A DNA stretch of 64,000 nucleotides from Paracoccus albicereus (GCF_024359525.1 NZ_JAKZEU010000003.1:1-64000); one strand, 5' to 3'. Numbered from the stretch's first letter, positions 18,678 through 28,143 are shown. A program made the numbers and translations. Notes: generated from the sequence alone by a model not told the origin.

Positions 18678-19520
18678 TCAGCCAGCGGATTCCTGACGGA
18701 ATCGTGACGCCACGACGCGGTCGCGGCCATCCAAGTCGGTGATCACCCGCACCTCTGCCCCCGCTTCGCGAAAGAGGGCCGATACCGCGGGACCCTGCGC
18801 GGCGCCGATTTCGCACAGGACATGACCGCCGTGATTCAGGTGCCGGCCGGCGCCTGCCGCGATGGCGCGATAGGCCGACAACCCGTCACCGCCATCCGTC
18901 AGCGCGCCCGCAGGCTCCCATTCCCGCACTTCGGGCGACAATCCGGTCATCTCGGAGATCGCGATATAAGGCGGGTTCGACACGATCAGGTCGAACCGCC
19001 CCGCGACATTCGCGAACCAGTCCGACAACCTGAAGTCGGCCGAAACCCCGATCCGGGTCGCGTTGCCTCGCGCGACGCGCAACGCAGCTTCGGACACGTC
19101 GGTGCCCAGCCCCAGCGACCCAGGCCGGGCCGCCAGAAGCGAGATCAGGATCGCGCCCGTCCCCGTCCCCAAATCAAGCACGTTGTGCCACGACAGCCCC
19201 AGCGCCGCCTCGACCAGGACCTCGGTCTCGGGTCGCGGGTCCAGCGTGTCGCGGGTGACGGCGAAATCGTGTGTCCAGAAGGCGCGGCGTCCGGTGATCT
19301 GGCTGACCGGCTGCCGGGCGGCCCGCGCCGTGACCATCGCCTGAAACCGCGCCGCGACAGATCCCGGCAGCGGCTGCGACAGCCGCTCGGCCAGTTGATG
19401 CCGTTGCAGGTCGGAGCCGAACGCATGGAGCAGCAGACGCCGTGCATCGCCTGCCGGGTCATCCACGCCCGCCGCCCGCAGCCGCGCCACCGCATCCTGC
19501 AGCGCCGCGGTGCCCGTCAT
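18678..19520 (-). CDS. prmC: release factor glutamine methyltransferase PrmC
   Basis: 280 residues. Methylates the glutamine of the GGQ motif in release factors 1 and 2. The SAM-binding [11 protein letters not shown] (~117-127) and catalytic VSNPPYIA (~183-190) are present, with an N-terminal helical domain that grips the release factor. The start overlaps the prfA stop by four bases (ATGA), coupling enzyme and substrate. Confidence 0.95.
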   Translation of the reverse strand: MTGTAALQDAVARLRAAGVDDPAGDARRLLLHAFGSDLQRHQLAERLSQPLPGSVAARFQAMVTARAARQPVSQITGRRAFWTHDFAVTRDTLDPRPETEVLVEAALGLSWHNVLDLGTGTGAILISLLAARPGSLGLGTDVSEAALRVARGNATRIGVSADFRLSDWFANVAGRFDLIVSNPPYIAISEMTGLSPEVREWEPAGALTDGGDGLSAYRAIAAGAGRHLNHGGHVLCEIGAAQGPAVSALFREAGAEVRVITDLDGRDRVVASRFRQESAG

Positions 19521-20569
19521 GTCTCGGCGGCCAGCTTGGCGGCCTGGTCGTGGGCCACCAGCGCGTCGATGATCTCAGTCAGATCGCCCGCCATCACCCG
19601 GTCCAGCGCGTAAAGCGTCAGGTTGATCCGGTGATCGGTCAGCCGACCCTGCGGAAAGTTGTAGGTCCGGATTCGCTCGCTGCGATCGCCCGAGCCGACC
19701 TGCGCCTTGCGATCCGCCGCCCGCGCTGCATCACTGCGCTGACGTTCCATGTCGTAAAGCCGTGCGCGTAGCACCGCCATCGCGTTCGCACGGTTCTGAT
19801 GCTGCGACTTCTCGGATGAGGTCACCACCAATCCGGTCGGAAGATGGGTGATCCGCACCGCCGAATCGGTGGTGTTGACGTGCTGCCCGCCGGCACCCGA
19901 TGCGCGCATCGTGTCGATGCGGATGTCGCCCGCCGGGATGTCGATGTCCACGTCCTCGGCCTCCGGCAGCACCGCCACCGTCGCAGCACTGGTATGGATG
20001 CGCCCGCCGCTTTCGGTTTCCGGCACCCGCTGGACGCGATGCACGCCCGATTCGTATTTCAGCCGGGCGAAGACGCCCTCGCCCTCGATCCGGGCGACAA
20101 CCTCGCGGATACCGCCCAGCTCGGTCTCGGCCAGCTCCATTACCTCCAGCCGCCAGCCCTGCGCCTCGGCGTGTCGCTGATACATGCCCAGCAGGTCGCG
20201 CGCGAACAGGGCCGCCTCGTCGCCGCCCGTCCCGGGCCGGATCTCAAGGATCGCGGGCCGTGCGTCGGCGGCATCCTTGGGCAGCAGGGCCACCCGCAGC
20301 GCCTGTTCCTGGTCCGGCAAGGCCGCGCGCAGGCGGTGCAGTTCGTCCTCGGCCAGTTCGCGCATCTCGGGATCGGCAAGCATCGCTTGGGCCTCGCGCA
20401 GGGCGCCCTGCGCATCACGCCATTCGGCGATCTGCTCGACCACCGGGCGCAGCTCTGCGTATTCGCGGCTGATCGTCGCGATCTCTGACGGTTCGGCACC
20501 TGCGTTCAGCCGCGCTTCGAGATACTCGAAGCGCGCGGTGATCTGGTCGAGACGATCCTGCGGCAGCAT
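19517..20569 (-). CDS. prfA: peptide chain release factor 1
   Basis: 350 residues. Recognises UAA and UAG. The catalytic GGQ is in [18 protein letters not shown] (~residue 230), and the codon-reading tripeptide is PET in [10 protein letters not shown] (~183), the position of PAT/PVT in other RF1 proteins, which separates it from RF2 (SPF). It forms an operon with prmC. Confidence 0.97.
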   Translation of the reverse strand: MLPQDRLDQITARFEYLEARLNAGAEPSEIATISREYAELRPVVEQIAEWRDAQGALREAQAMLADPEMRELAEDELHRLRAALPDQEQALRVALLPKDAADARPAILEIRPGTGGDEAALFARDLLGMYQRHAEAQGWRLEVMELAETELGGIREVVARIEGEGVFARLKYESGVHRVQRVPETESGGRIHTSAATVAVLPEAEDVDIDIPAGDIRIDTMRASGAGGQHVNTTDSAVRITHLPTGLVVTSSEKSQHQNRANAMAVLRARLYDMERQRSDAARAADRKAQVGSGDRSERIRTYNFPQGRLTDHRINLTLYALDRVMAGDLTEIIDALVAHDQAAKLAAET

Positions 20570-20629
20570 GCAAGGGGTGTCGCGCGGCGCGCGCGCGGGG
20601 TCAATAGCGCCCGGGCGACAGGTGACGGG

Positions 20630-21913
20630 TCAATACCCGCCCAGCCGCGGCAGCCAGGTGGAAAAGAACGGCACGAAGGTCAGCACCATCAGCACCGCGA
20701 TGGCAGCGGCGAAGAAGGGCGGCAGTTCTCGGATCAGCGCACCGGGCTTCTGGTTCGTGGCGGATGCCATGACGAAGATCAGTCCGCCCACCGGAGGCGT
20801 GATCAGCCCGAAGGTCAGGTTCACGATCACCACCATCGCGAAATGCTCGGGCGCGATTCCCAGATTCGCGGCGATCGGTGCCAGGATCGGGACCAGGATG
20901 ATGACGCCGGGCAGCGGGTCCATGAACATGCCGAAGACGATCAGCAGCAGGTTGACCATCAGCAGGAACATGACCGGCGACAGCTCCATCGCGATCACGC
21001 CCTGCGCCAGCGCCTGCGGCACGCCCTCGATGATCAGCACCCAGGCAAAGGCCCGCGCGGCGGCCAGGATCAGCAGCACCGCGACCGACATGATCGCCGC
21101 GCGGTGCAACGCGCCCCACAGGTCGCGCAGGCCCATGCTGCGATAGATGACGATGCTCACCAGCAGCGCGTAGAAGACAGCCAGAACAGATGCCTCGGTC
21201 GGCGTGGTGATCCCGGCGCGAATGCCGCCTACAACCAGCACGATCAGCAACAGCGCCGGCACCGCATGCAGCGAATTGCGTCCAATCTCGGCCCAGGACG
21301 GCCGTGCGGCGGCGCTGCGATAACCCCGCTTGCGGCTGATATGCCAGTTCACCCCCGCCATCGCGGCCGAGATCAGCAGGCCCGGCAGGATCCCGGCCAT
21401 GAAAAGCGAGCCGACCGAGACGCGGCTGTCCTGCAGCGCATAGACGATCATCGTGATCGAGGGCGGGATGATCGGACCCACGACGGACGCCGACATCGTC
21501 AGCGCCCCGGCATAGGCGCGATCGTAACCGCCCTTGTCCATCATCCGCGTCATCATCGCGCCCGGCCCCGCCGCATCGGCCAGCGCCGAGCCGGAAATCC
21601 CTGCGAACAGCGTCTGCGTCAGGACACTCGCATAGCCAAGACCGCCGCGCAGATGTCCAACGAACTGCCCCGCGAAGCGCAGCAGCGTCTGCGAGATCGC
21701 GCCCGTCGACATGATCTCGGCGGCGAGGATGAAGAACGGCACCGCAAGCAGCGGAAAGCTGTCGAGGCCCGAGAACATTTCCTTGACGACGACCACCATC
21801 GGATAGTCGCCGGCCAGCCCGACCGCCGTGAAGGCAGCCAGCGCCAGCGCGAAGGCCACCGGCACGCCGATCGCGATCAGCGCAAGAAAGGCGATCACCA
21901 GAATCTCAACCAC
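20630..21913 (-). CDS. dctM: TRAP transporter large permease (DctM)
   Basis: 427 residues with about twelve hydrophobic segments and the DctM landmarks: FPLLAVPFFILAAEIM (~53-68), GISGSALADAAGPGAMM (~110-126) and LTFGLITPPVGGLIFV near the C-terminus. It carries substrate across the inner membrane with sodium co-transport. It overlaps dctQ by 8 bp and is the last gene of the speB-dctP-dctQ-dctM set. Confidence 0.94.
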   Translation of the reverse strand: MVEILVIAFLALIAIGVPVAFALALAAFTAVGLAGDYPMVVVVKEMFSGLDSFPLLAVPFFILAAEIMSTGAISQTLLRFAGQFVGHLRGGLGYASVLTQTLFAGISGSALADAAGPGAMMTRMMDKGGYDRAYAGALTMSASVVGPIIPPSITMIVYALQDSRVSVGSLFMAGILPGLLISAAMAGVNWHISRKRGYRSAAARPSWAEIGRNSLHAVPALLLIVLVVGGIRAGITTPTEASVLAVFYALLVSIVIYRSMGLRDLWGALHRAAIMSVAVLLILAAARAFAWVLIIEGVPQALAQGVIAMELSPVMFLLMVNLLLIVFGMFMDPLPGVIILVPILAPIAANLGIAPEHFAMVVIVNLTFGLITPPVGGLIFVMASATNQKPGALIRELPPFFAAAIAVLMVLTFVPFFSTWLPRLGGY

Positions 21914-22403
21914 GGGCAGCCTCGTCGTCTCCGGTCGCGAAGCCTGCGCGCAGATAGCGCGGCGCGATCAGCGCCAGATGCACCGCCAGCAGCGCGAAGC
22001 CCGCGGGCATGGCAGCATAGACCCATTTCATCGGCAGCCGCAGCGCGGCGGACCGCTGAAACTGGCTGCGCGCCATGTAATCCCAGCCCACCCAGATCAT
22101 GAAGGCGAAAAAACCCATCAACCCGATCAGGATCGCCCAGCGCAGCATGATCTGCGCGCGGCCCGGCAAGGCCTCCTGCACGTTCGAGATCGCGACATGT
22201 GCGCCCTGCCGCAGCGCAAGCCCGGCGCCCAGGAAGGTCAGCCAGATCATCGTGTAGCGTGCCACCTCGTCGGCCCAGGGCAGCGAGGCATTGGTCAGGT
22301 AGCGCAGGCTGACATTCCAGCCCACGACCACCGACATCAGGACCAGCGCCGCGATGATCGCGGCGCCGTTCAGGATCAGAAAGGTACGTTCAAGCTGACG
22401 CAC
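21906..22403 (-). CDS. dctQ: TRAP transporter small permease (DctQ)
   Basis: 165 residues with four predicted membrane helices. LPWADEVARYTMIWLTFLGA (~residues 39-58) is the characteristic DctQ stretch. It partners the large permease and starts 30 bp after dctP. Confidence 0.92.
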   Translation of the reverse strand: MRQLERTFLILNGAAIIAALVLMSVVVGWNVSLRYLTNASLPWADEVARYTMIWLTFLGAGLALRQGAHVAISNVQEALPGRAQIMLRWAILIGLMGFFAFMIWVGWDYMARSQFQRSAALRLPMKWVYAAMPAGFALLAVHLALIAPRYLRAGFATGDDEAARG

Positions 22404-22433
22404 GGCGTTGTTTTTCTTCTCTGCGTCAGGGCG

Positions 22434-23411
22434 TTATTGCGTGTTGATGATCTGGTCCATCAACTCGCCGCCGAACTGGTTGCGGTAATCCTCGTAAGGT
22501 CCGGCAAGCGCCTCGCGGAAAGCGGTCTTCTGCGCCTCGTCCAGTTCGTTCACTTCCATGCCGGCCTCGCGCAGCGTCTCGACGCCCGATTGCTCGACAT
22601 CGTCCACATAGGCGCGCATCGCGACGACAGCCTTGTCGGCGGCATCCTCGAACACCTGCTTCTGGCTGTCGTCCAGCTCGCTCCACAGCTTCTGCGATAC
22701 GAGGATCATGGCCGGCGAATAGACGTGGCCGTCCAGCGTCAGGTATTTCTGGACTTCCGACAAGTTGGCCGACACGATCACCGACAGCGGGTTTTCCTGC
22801 CCGTCGATCGCGCCCTGTTCCAGCGCCGGGATCACCTCGGGCCACGCCATCGGGGTCGGTGCGGCGCCCAGCGCCTCGAACGCCTCGATATGGACCGGGT
22901 TTTCCATGGTGCGGATCTTCAGACCCGCCATATCCTCGGTGCTGTTCACCGCGCCGCGATTGTTGGTCAGATGCCGGAACCCCTGCTCGCCCCAGGCCAG
23001 CGCGTGCATGCCGACATCGTCGAACTTCGCCAGCATGTCCTGCCCGATCGGGCCGTCCAGCACGGTGCGGGCGTGGTTCAGGTCACGAAACAGGAACGGC
23101 ACGTCGAAGACACCGGCCTCCGGCACGAAACTCGACAGCGTGCCCGACGACACGATCGTCGCCTCGACGGTGCCAAGCTGGATGCCCTCGATCACCTCGC
23201 GCTCGCCGCCCAGCCCCGAGGACGGGAAGTCGCGGAAGGTGAACTGATCGGGCAGCGCCTCGCTGATTGCTTCCTCGAAGGCCTTGGCCGCGACGCCGTA
23301 ATGGCTGTCCTCGGCCAGCGCATAGCCGATCTTGATCTCGGTCTGCGCCGCAGCGGCGCCCGCCACCAGCGACAGCACCGTCGCCGCACCCAAAGTCATC
23401 CGTATCGTCAT
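22434..23411 (-). CDS. dctP: TRAP transporter substrate-binding protein (DctP family)
   Basis: 325 residues. A signal peptide ends near AGAAAAQ (~22); the mature part begins TEIKIGYAL. The ligand-carboxylate arginine region of the family is represented by MAGLKIRTMENPVH (~150), with VIPALEQGAIDGQENP (~190) as the usual hinge motif. The ATG at 23411 has AGGGAGAA upstream; the frame is open 24 codons further but that extension is not signal-like. The ligand is unknown; the upstream ureohydrolase suggests a guanidino compound. Confidence 0.92.
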   Translation of the reverse strand: MTIRMTLGAATVLSLVAGAAAAQTEIKIGYALAEDSHYGVAAKAFEEAISEALPDQFTFRDFPSSGLGGEREVIEGIQLGTVEATIVSSGTLSSFVPEAGVFDVPFLFRDLNHARTVLDGPIGQDMLAKFDDVGMHALAWGEQGFRHLTNNRGAVNSTEDMAGLKIRTMENPVHIEAFEALGAAPTPMAWPEVIPALEQGAIDGQENPLSVIVSANLSEVQKYLTLDGHVYSPAMILVSQKLWSELDDSQKQVFEDAADKAVVAMRAYVDDVEQSGVETLREAGMEVNELDEAQKTAFREALAGPYEDYRNQFGGELMDQIINTQ

Positions 23412-23472
23412 GCCGTTCTCCCTGTCGCGAACCCTCCGCCCGCGGATCGCGCGCATCCTGCAAATGATGGTG

Positions 23473-23490
23473 GCGGGTTGCAAGACCCGC
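23473..23490 (-). terminator. small hairpin between speB-like gene and dctP
   Basis: GCGGGT/ACCCGC with a six-base loop directly beyond the ureohydrolase stop, without a T tract. It may attenuate readthrough into dctPQM or stabilise transcript ends. Confidence 0.3.
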
Positions 23491-24450
23491 TCAGCGCTTC
23501 CGCCAGCCTGCCAGCGCGATCAGTTCCATCGCGACATGCGCCCCCGCGACCGCGGTGATCCCGCCGGAATCGTAGGGCGGCGAGACCTCGACCACATCGC
23601 CGCCGATCAGGTTGATGCCCGCCAGCCCGCGCAGCATCGCCGCCGCCTGCCAGCTGGCCAGCCCTCCCCAGACCGGAGTCCCCGTCCCCGGCGCGAAGGC
23701 CGGGTCCAGGGCATCGATGTCGAAGGTGACATAGCACGGCCGGTCGCCGACGATCTCGCGCACACGGCCCAGCACCGCCTCGACCCCGTCGCGATGAACC
23801 ATCGGTGCATCCAGGATCGTGACACCCAGCGTGTCCGGGTTCTCGGTCCGGATGCCCACCGACACGGCGTTTGAAACCGAAACACATCCTTCGCGTATCG
23901 CCTTGTAAAGAAACGTTCCGTGGTCGATCCGCGCCGGATCGTCATCAACCCAGGTGTCGGAATGCGCGTCGAACTGGATCAGCGCCACCGGCCCGTGAAT
24001 CTTCGCCATAGCGCGCAGGATCGGCAGCGTGATGGAATGGTCCCCGCCCAGCGTGATCGGCAGCGCACCGGCCTCGGCGATCCCCGCCACATGCGCCTCG
24101 ATCAGCCCCGGCACCTCGGGGACGTTTGCGTAATCGAACGCCATGTCGCCGTAATCCACGACATTCTGGACCGCCAGCGGATCGAACCCCCAGCCATAGG
24201 GCGGATCATAGGGCTGCAGGGTCGAGGCTTCGCGGATCGCGCGCGGCCCGAACCGTGTGCCGGGCCGGTTCGTCACCGCCTGATCGAAGGGCACGCCGGT
24301 CACCGCGACATCGACCCCCGCCAGATCCTTGGTGTAGCGGCGCCGCAGGAAGCTGGTCGCGCCGCCGAACGCGTTCTCGAAGCTCGGCCCTCGCGGGTCA
24401 GCCCGCGTGAACGCCTGATCCACCTGCGTCTTCGCATCCGTCAATGCCAT
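23491..24450 (-). CDS. speB: agmatinase/ureohydrolase family protein
   Basis: 319 residues of the arginase superfamily. All manganese-binding motifs are intact: LGGDHSITLP (~130), QFDAHSDTW (~154) and TFDIDALDPAFAPGTGTP (~235). The family splits guanidino compounds to urea plus amine. Agmatine, 4-guanidinobutyrate and 3-guanidinopropionate enzymes cannot be told apart by eye, so speB is provisional. GAGG precedes the ATG at 24450. It is the first gene of a unit with a TRAP importer, which usually carries carboxylates and tilts the guess toward a guanidino acid. Confidence 0.85.
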   Translation of the reverse strand: MALTDAKTQVDQAFTRADPRGPSFENAFGGATSFLRRRYTKDLAGVDVAVTGVPFDQAVTNRPGTRFGPRAIREASTLQPYDPPYGWGFDPLAVQNVVDYGDMAFDYANVPEVPGLIEAHVAGIAEAGALPITLGGDHSITLPILRAMAKIHGPVALIQFDAHSDTWVDDDPARIDHGTFLYKAIREGCVSVSNAVSVGIRTENPDTLGVTILDAPMVHRDGVEAVLGRVREIVGDRPCYVTFDIDALDPAFAPGTGTPVWGGLASWQAAAMLRGLAGINLIGGDVVEVSPPYDSGGITAVAGAHVAMELIALAGWRKR

Positions 24451-24599
24451 CTGCCTGCCTCGCCTGCTGTCGTTCGGCCCGCAGCATCGGCCAGCGCCGC
24501 GTGCCGCGCAAGCGCACCCGCTTGCATTGACAGCCCGGCAGGCAGGCGGCAGAACATCCGGCAAGCCAGACAGGGGCCAAGCCAAACAGGGGGACGCGG

Positions 24600-25304
24600 A
24601 TGAAAAAGGTCTACGACAGCGCCGATGCGGCGCTCGACGGAATCCTGAAGGACGGGATGCTGATCGCCGCCGGGGGCTTCGGCCTGTGCGGCATTCCCGA
24701 ACTTCTGATCGACGCGATCGTGAAAAGCGGCGTCAAGAACCTGACCGTCGCCTCCAACAATTGCGGCGTCGACGGGTTCGGCCTGGGCAAGCTTCTGGAC
24801 ACCAAGCAGATCAGCAAGATGATGTCCTCCTACGTGGGCGAGAACGCCGAGTTCATGCGCCAGTATCTGTCCGGTGAGCTGGAGCTGGAATTCAATCCGC
24901 AAGGGACGCTGGCCGAACGGATGCGCGCCGGCGGCTGCGGAATCCCCGGATTCTACACCAAGACCGGCGTCGGCACGGTGATCGCCGAGGGCAAGGAAGT
25001 GATGCAGTTCGACGGCGAGGATTACATCCTCGAACGCGGCATCTTCGCGGACCTGTCGATCGTGAAGGCGTGGAAGGCCGACGACACCGGCAACCTCGTG
25101 TTCCGCAAGACCGCCCGCAACTTCAACCCGCCCGCCGCGATGTGCGGCAAGATCTGCGTGGCCGAGGTCGAAGAGATCGTGCCGCGGGGCGAACTCGACC
25201 CCGACATGATCCACCTGCCCGGCATCTACGTCCACCGGATCGTCCAGGGCGAGCACGAGAAACGGATCGAACAGCGCACCGTGCGCAAGCGTGAGGAGGC
25301 CTGA
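24600..25304 (+). CDS. scoA: 3-oxoacid CoA-transferase subunit A
   Basis: 234 residues. The SCOT-A landmarks are [16 protein letters not shown] (~residues 22-37) and [15 protein letters not shown] (~108-122). With subunit B it moves CoA from succinyl-CoA to acetoacetate, feeding ketone bodies into central metabolism. It is divergent from the ureohydrolase gene. A consensus TTGACA at 24527-24532 could be its -35, but no good -10 follows. Subunit B starts one base after the stop. Confidence 0.93.
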   Translation: MKKVYDSADAALDGILKDGMLIAAGGFGLCGIPELLIDAIVKSGVKNLTVASNNCGVDGFGLGKLLDTKQISKMMSSYVGENAEFMRQYLSGELELEFNPQGTLAERMRAGGCGIPGFYTKTGVGTVIAEGKEVMQFDGEDYILERGIFADLSIVKAWKADDTGNLVFRKTARNFNPPAAMCGKICVAEVEEIVPRGELDPDMIHLPGIYVHRIVQGEHEKRIEQRTVRKREEA

Positions 25305-25305
25305 G

Positions 25306-25935
25306 ATGGCTGGCTGGGACCGCAACCAGATGGCCGCCCGCGCGGCCGAGGAACTGGAAGACGGGATGTACGTGAACCTCGGGATCGGCATCCCGACGCT
25401 GGTCGCCAACTACGTCGGCGACAAGGACATCACGCTGCAATCCGAAAACGGCATGCTGGGCATGGGACCCTTCCCGTTCGAGGGTGAGGAAGACCCCGAC
25501 CTGATCAATGCCGGCAAGCAGACGATCACCGAACTGAACCGCACCGCCTATTTCGACAGCGCGCTCAGCTTCGGGATGATCCGCGGCGGCAAGATCGCAG
25601 CAGCGATCCTCGGCGCGATGGAGGTCGCGGAAAACGGCGATCTCGCCAACTGGATGATCCCCAAGAAGCTGGTGAAGGGCATGGGCGGCGCGATGGATCT
25701 GGTCGCGGGCGTCAAGCGCGTGATCGTCGTCATGGATCACACCAACAAGGCCGGCGAATCCAAGCTGCTCAAATCCTGCACCCTGCCCCTGACCGGCACC
25801 GGCGTCGTCGACCGCATCATCACCAATCTCGGCGTGCTGGACGTGGTTGAAGGCGGCCTGCGCATCGTCGAGACGGCCGATGGCGTGACCGAAGACGATA
25901 TCCGCGCCGCGACCGAAGCGACGATCGTCAACTGA
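25306..25935 (+). CDS. scoB: 3-oxoacid CoA-transferase subunit B
   Basis: 209 residues. The catalytic glutamate lies in the SENGMLGMGPFP motif (~residues 46-57), where the enzyme-CoA thioester forms, and GGAMDLVAGVKRVIVVMDH follows (~127-145). GGAGG sits just before the ATG at 25306; five codons of open frame upstream lie inside scoA. A strong hairpin follows the stop. Confidence 0.94.
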   Translation: MAGWDRNQMAARAAEELEDGMYVNLGIGIPTLVANYVGDKDITLQSENGMLGMGPFPFEGEEDPDLINAGKQTITELNRTAYFDSALSFGMIRGGKIAAAILGAMEVAENGDLANWMIPKKLVKGMGGAMDLVAGVKRVIVVMDHTNKAGESKLLKSCTLPLTGTGVVDRIITNLGVLDVVEGGLRIVETADGVTEDDIRAATEATIVN

Positions 25936-25940
25936 CCGAT

Positions 25941-25968
25941 TGCCGGCGCGCGTCGCCGCGCGCCGGCA
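25941..25968. terminator. bidirectional terminator-like hairpin after scoB
   Basis: An 11-bp perfect GC-rich stem (TGCCGGCGCGC with its complement) and a six-base loop sits between the convergent scoB and HPP/CBS genes. Neither side has a long T tract, so it may act as a shared, moderate terminator. Confidence 0.6.
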
Positions 25969-25992
25969 CCGCACCTTTCCACGACCGTTCGG

Positions 25993-27135
25993 TCAGCCGC
26001 GTCGTGCCACGCTGCGCGCCAGCCCGGCGATCAGATCCGTCCGTGTGACGATGCCGACAAGCCTGGCGTCGGACACCACCGGGACAGCGTCCGTGTCACC
26101 ATCCGCCATCAGCGCCAGCAACGCGGCGACCGGCGTCCCTGACATCGCGACCGGACCGTCGCGGCCCATGATGTCGCCGGCAGTCAACGCTTCGTCACGA
26201 CCAAGGATCAGGGCGCGCAACGCGCTGACGTTCCCGCGCCCTGATTGCCCGGCGCGCGCCTGCGCCGCATTGATCAGATGCATCTGAAAGATGACGCCCC
26301 GCAGCCCGCCATCCGCGCCCACGACAGGCAGCGAGGTGAAGCGATGGGTCCGGAACAGGTCCGCGACCCGGCTCAGCCTCGCTTCGGGACCGACCGTGAC
26401 CAGGTCGCGCGACATGATGTCGGCTGCGGTCAGGGGACCCGTCGCATGCGCTGCGGCCTGCAATTCGGCAGCCCCGATCAGCCGCGCCAGATCTTCGACG
26501 CCAAGGTTGAGCGAGTGTCGATACCGCTTGAGGATGTCGGTCAACTCGCTCTCTGACAGGCCCAGGCGCTCGGCCGGGTCAGGGTCCTCGGTCCTGTGCC
26601 GACCCGGAACGTCGAATTGCCGCATCGGATAATGGCGCCCGGTGATCCGTGCATAGACGGTCGCCAGCAGAACTAGCGCCACGGTCCCCAGTGCGATCGG
26701 TGCCAGCGCGAAACAGAAGCCCAGTTGCGCGATGCTGTCGGGCGACAGGGCCGCCGTCATTGCGACGGCGCCGGCCGGTGGATGCACCGCACGGCAGGCC
26801 AGCATCGCGGTGATCGCAAGCCCGACCGACAACGCGACCCGCAGAACCGGATCGGACACGGACAGGCACACCGCCACGCCGATGATCGCCGACAGCGTGT
26901 TGCCCACGATCGATGGCCAGGGCTGCGCCAGCGGGCTGTTCGGAACGGCAAACAGCAGCACCGACGACGCCCCGAACGGTGCGACGAGGTACAGGCCCGT
27001 CGTCGGATCGATGGTCTCGGTCAGAAGAAACAGGCCCGTGACCGCAAGCCCGAACACCGCGCCGACGCCTGCGCGCACCGCCTCGCCGATCGCAACGCCG
27101 GGGATCGCAGGACCGAGTGATTTCCAGATGGACAA
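25993..27135 (-). CDS. HPP-family membrane protein with two CBS domains
   Basis: 380 residues. The N-terminal ~170 form four to five membrane helices with the HPP signature CRAVHPPAGAVAM (~114-126) and APFGASSVLLFAVP (~52-65). The C-terminal half holds a tandem CBS pair (~240-300 with TAADIMSRDLVTVGPEARLS, and ~318-375 with TAGDIMGRDGP), which usually senses adenine nucleotides. HPP proteins have been linked to nitrite or anion transport in other organisms. The role here is open: a nucleotide-regulated membrane protein of unknown substrate. Confidence 0.85.
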   Translation of the reverse strand: MSIWKSLGPAIPGVAIGEAVRAGVGAVFGLAVTGLFLLTETIDPTTGLYLVAPFGASSVLLFAVPNSPLAQPWPSIVGNTLSAIIGVAVCLSVSDPVLRVALSVGLAITAMLACRAVHPPAGAVAMTAALSPDSIAQLGFCFALAPIALGTVALVLLATVYARITGRHYPMRQFDVPGRHRTEDPDPAERLGLSESELTDILKRYRHSLNLGVEDLARLIGAAELQAAAHATGPLTAADIMSRDLVTVGPEARLSRVADLFRTHRFTSLPVVGADGGLRGVIFQMHLINAAQARAGQSGRGNVSALRALILGRDEALTAGDIMGRDGPVAMSGTPVAALLALMADGDTDAVPVVSDARLVGIVTRTDLIAGLARSVARRG

Positions 27136-27343
27136 CGCCGCACCTCATGCCGGACACCGCCTGATTTCACCGGAATGCCCAAATTTCAAGCACAGTTGAA
27201 ACCAAGCGCCAGCCTGACCGCCTCTCGATCGCGCAACGCCCTGCGTTGGGTGCCGAGCGTCCCAACCCACCTGTCTCTCACGAAAATTTTCTGGCGAAGG
27301 CGTCTTGGAGCCAGCCGAAACCCTTAACGCTTCCTGAACCGCA

Positions 27344-27483
27344 CGCTCGCAGCCTGTGTACAGGTTGTGTACAGCCTGTGTACGCGCGGTGTACGGGTTG
27401 TGATCCGTCAAACCCAGCAAATGCAGGTCGAAAAGACGATCGGGGTGTTGCGCTGTTGCGCGCCCACCGCACGCTTGGTGCGC
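27344..27483 (+). repeat. 140-bp modular intergenic element, copy A (TGTAC array)
   Basis: Copy A of an element whose second copy is at 58176-58315 in inverted orientation. The first 77 bp match copy B at 75 positions. They hold four TGTAC sites at 27357, 27368, 27379 and 27390, exactly 11 bp apart, so they sit close to the same face of the helix. Then come a 26-bp diverged spacer, a shared GTTGCGCTGTTGC block (27447) and a near-shared ACCG..CGCTTGGTGCGC block ending at 27483. Both copies are exactly 140 bp. It lies 55 bp before the start of an unidentified gene. Function unknown: phased binding sites, a structured RNA or an origin/partition-like site. Confidence 0.85.
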
Positions 27484-27537
27484 AGCTCAAAGGTTAACGC
27501 GCTGGACGCCGCTCGCGCATATCCCTAAGCGCGGGTC

Positions 27538-28134
27538 ATGAGCCTGTCCGCCGACGACATCGAAGCCCTGTTCACACGCCCCGACGGCAGCTTCCTCTGC
27601 GCCCGCTGGGGTCGCCCCATCGCGCCGGTCATCTTCGGCCTCGCCGATGAATCGCTGCCGATCTTCCGTGCCGCCATCCGGGCCGTCGCCGCGCATGCCG
27701 GCGTCCCGATGGCCGAAACGGATCCGGAAATGGGCAGCAATTTCATGCTGTTCTTCACCCGCGACTGGTCCGACCTTGCGGGCGTCCCCGATCTTCAGGC
27801 GCTGACCGGCCAGCCCGATCTGCCTGCGCGTCTGGCCGAAGCCGGCGCCGATCAGTACCGTCTGTTCCGCTTCGACGCGGATGGTGGCATCCGCGCCTGC
27901 CTGACCTTCCTCGACATGTCCGGCCCGCTCGCCGACGCGCATCCGGGCCAGCTTGCCGAAACGCTGGCCGTCCGCGCGATGCTGACCTTCGCCCGCGACG
28001 TGACGCCCTCCCCCGATCTCGCGGCCCTGATCCGCGCCGCCTATGCGCCCGTCCTGCCCGCCTCCGCCACCGATCCCAGCCACGCGCTGCGCCTTTCCGC
28101 GCGCCTGATTGCGGCCTCCGGAAACCCGGCCTAA
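27538..28134 (+). CDS. hypothetical protein upstream of ybgC
   Basis: 198 residues, no signal peptide and no membrane segment. I do not recognise the family. Codon use and GC match the neighbours, and the frame is followed 9 bp later by ybgC, so it is probably a real gene co-transcribed with the tol cluster. Features: N-terminal MSLSADDIEALF and a FMLFFTRDWSDLAG stretch (~residues 63-76), rich in Asp and Ala. No metal or nucleotide motif is evident. The start codon is an ATG with no strong Shine-Dalgarno. The 140-bp TGTAC element lies immediately upstream. Confidence 0.7.
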   Translation: MSLSADDIEALFTRPDGSFLCARWGRPIAPVIFGLADESLPIFRAAIRAVAAHAGVPMAETDPEMGSNFMLFFTRDWSDLAGVPDLQALTGQPDLPARLAEAGADQYRLFRFDADGGIRACLTFLDMSGPLADAHPGQLAETLAVRAMLTFARDVTPSPDLAALIRAAYAPVLPASATDPSHALRLSARLIAASGNPA

Positions 28135-28143
28135 CCTGCCGCG

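Noticed and set aside
27357..27394. CRISPR-like regularity of the TGTAC array
   Set aside because: Units are 11 bp with no unique spacers of 30 bp or more and no cas genes nearby.
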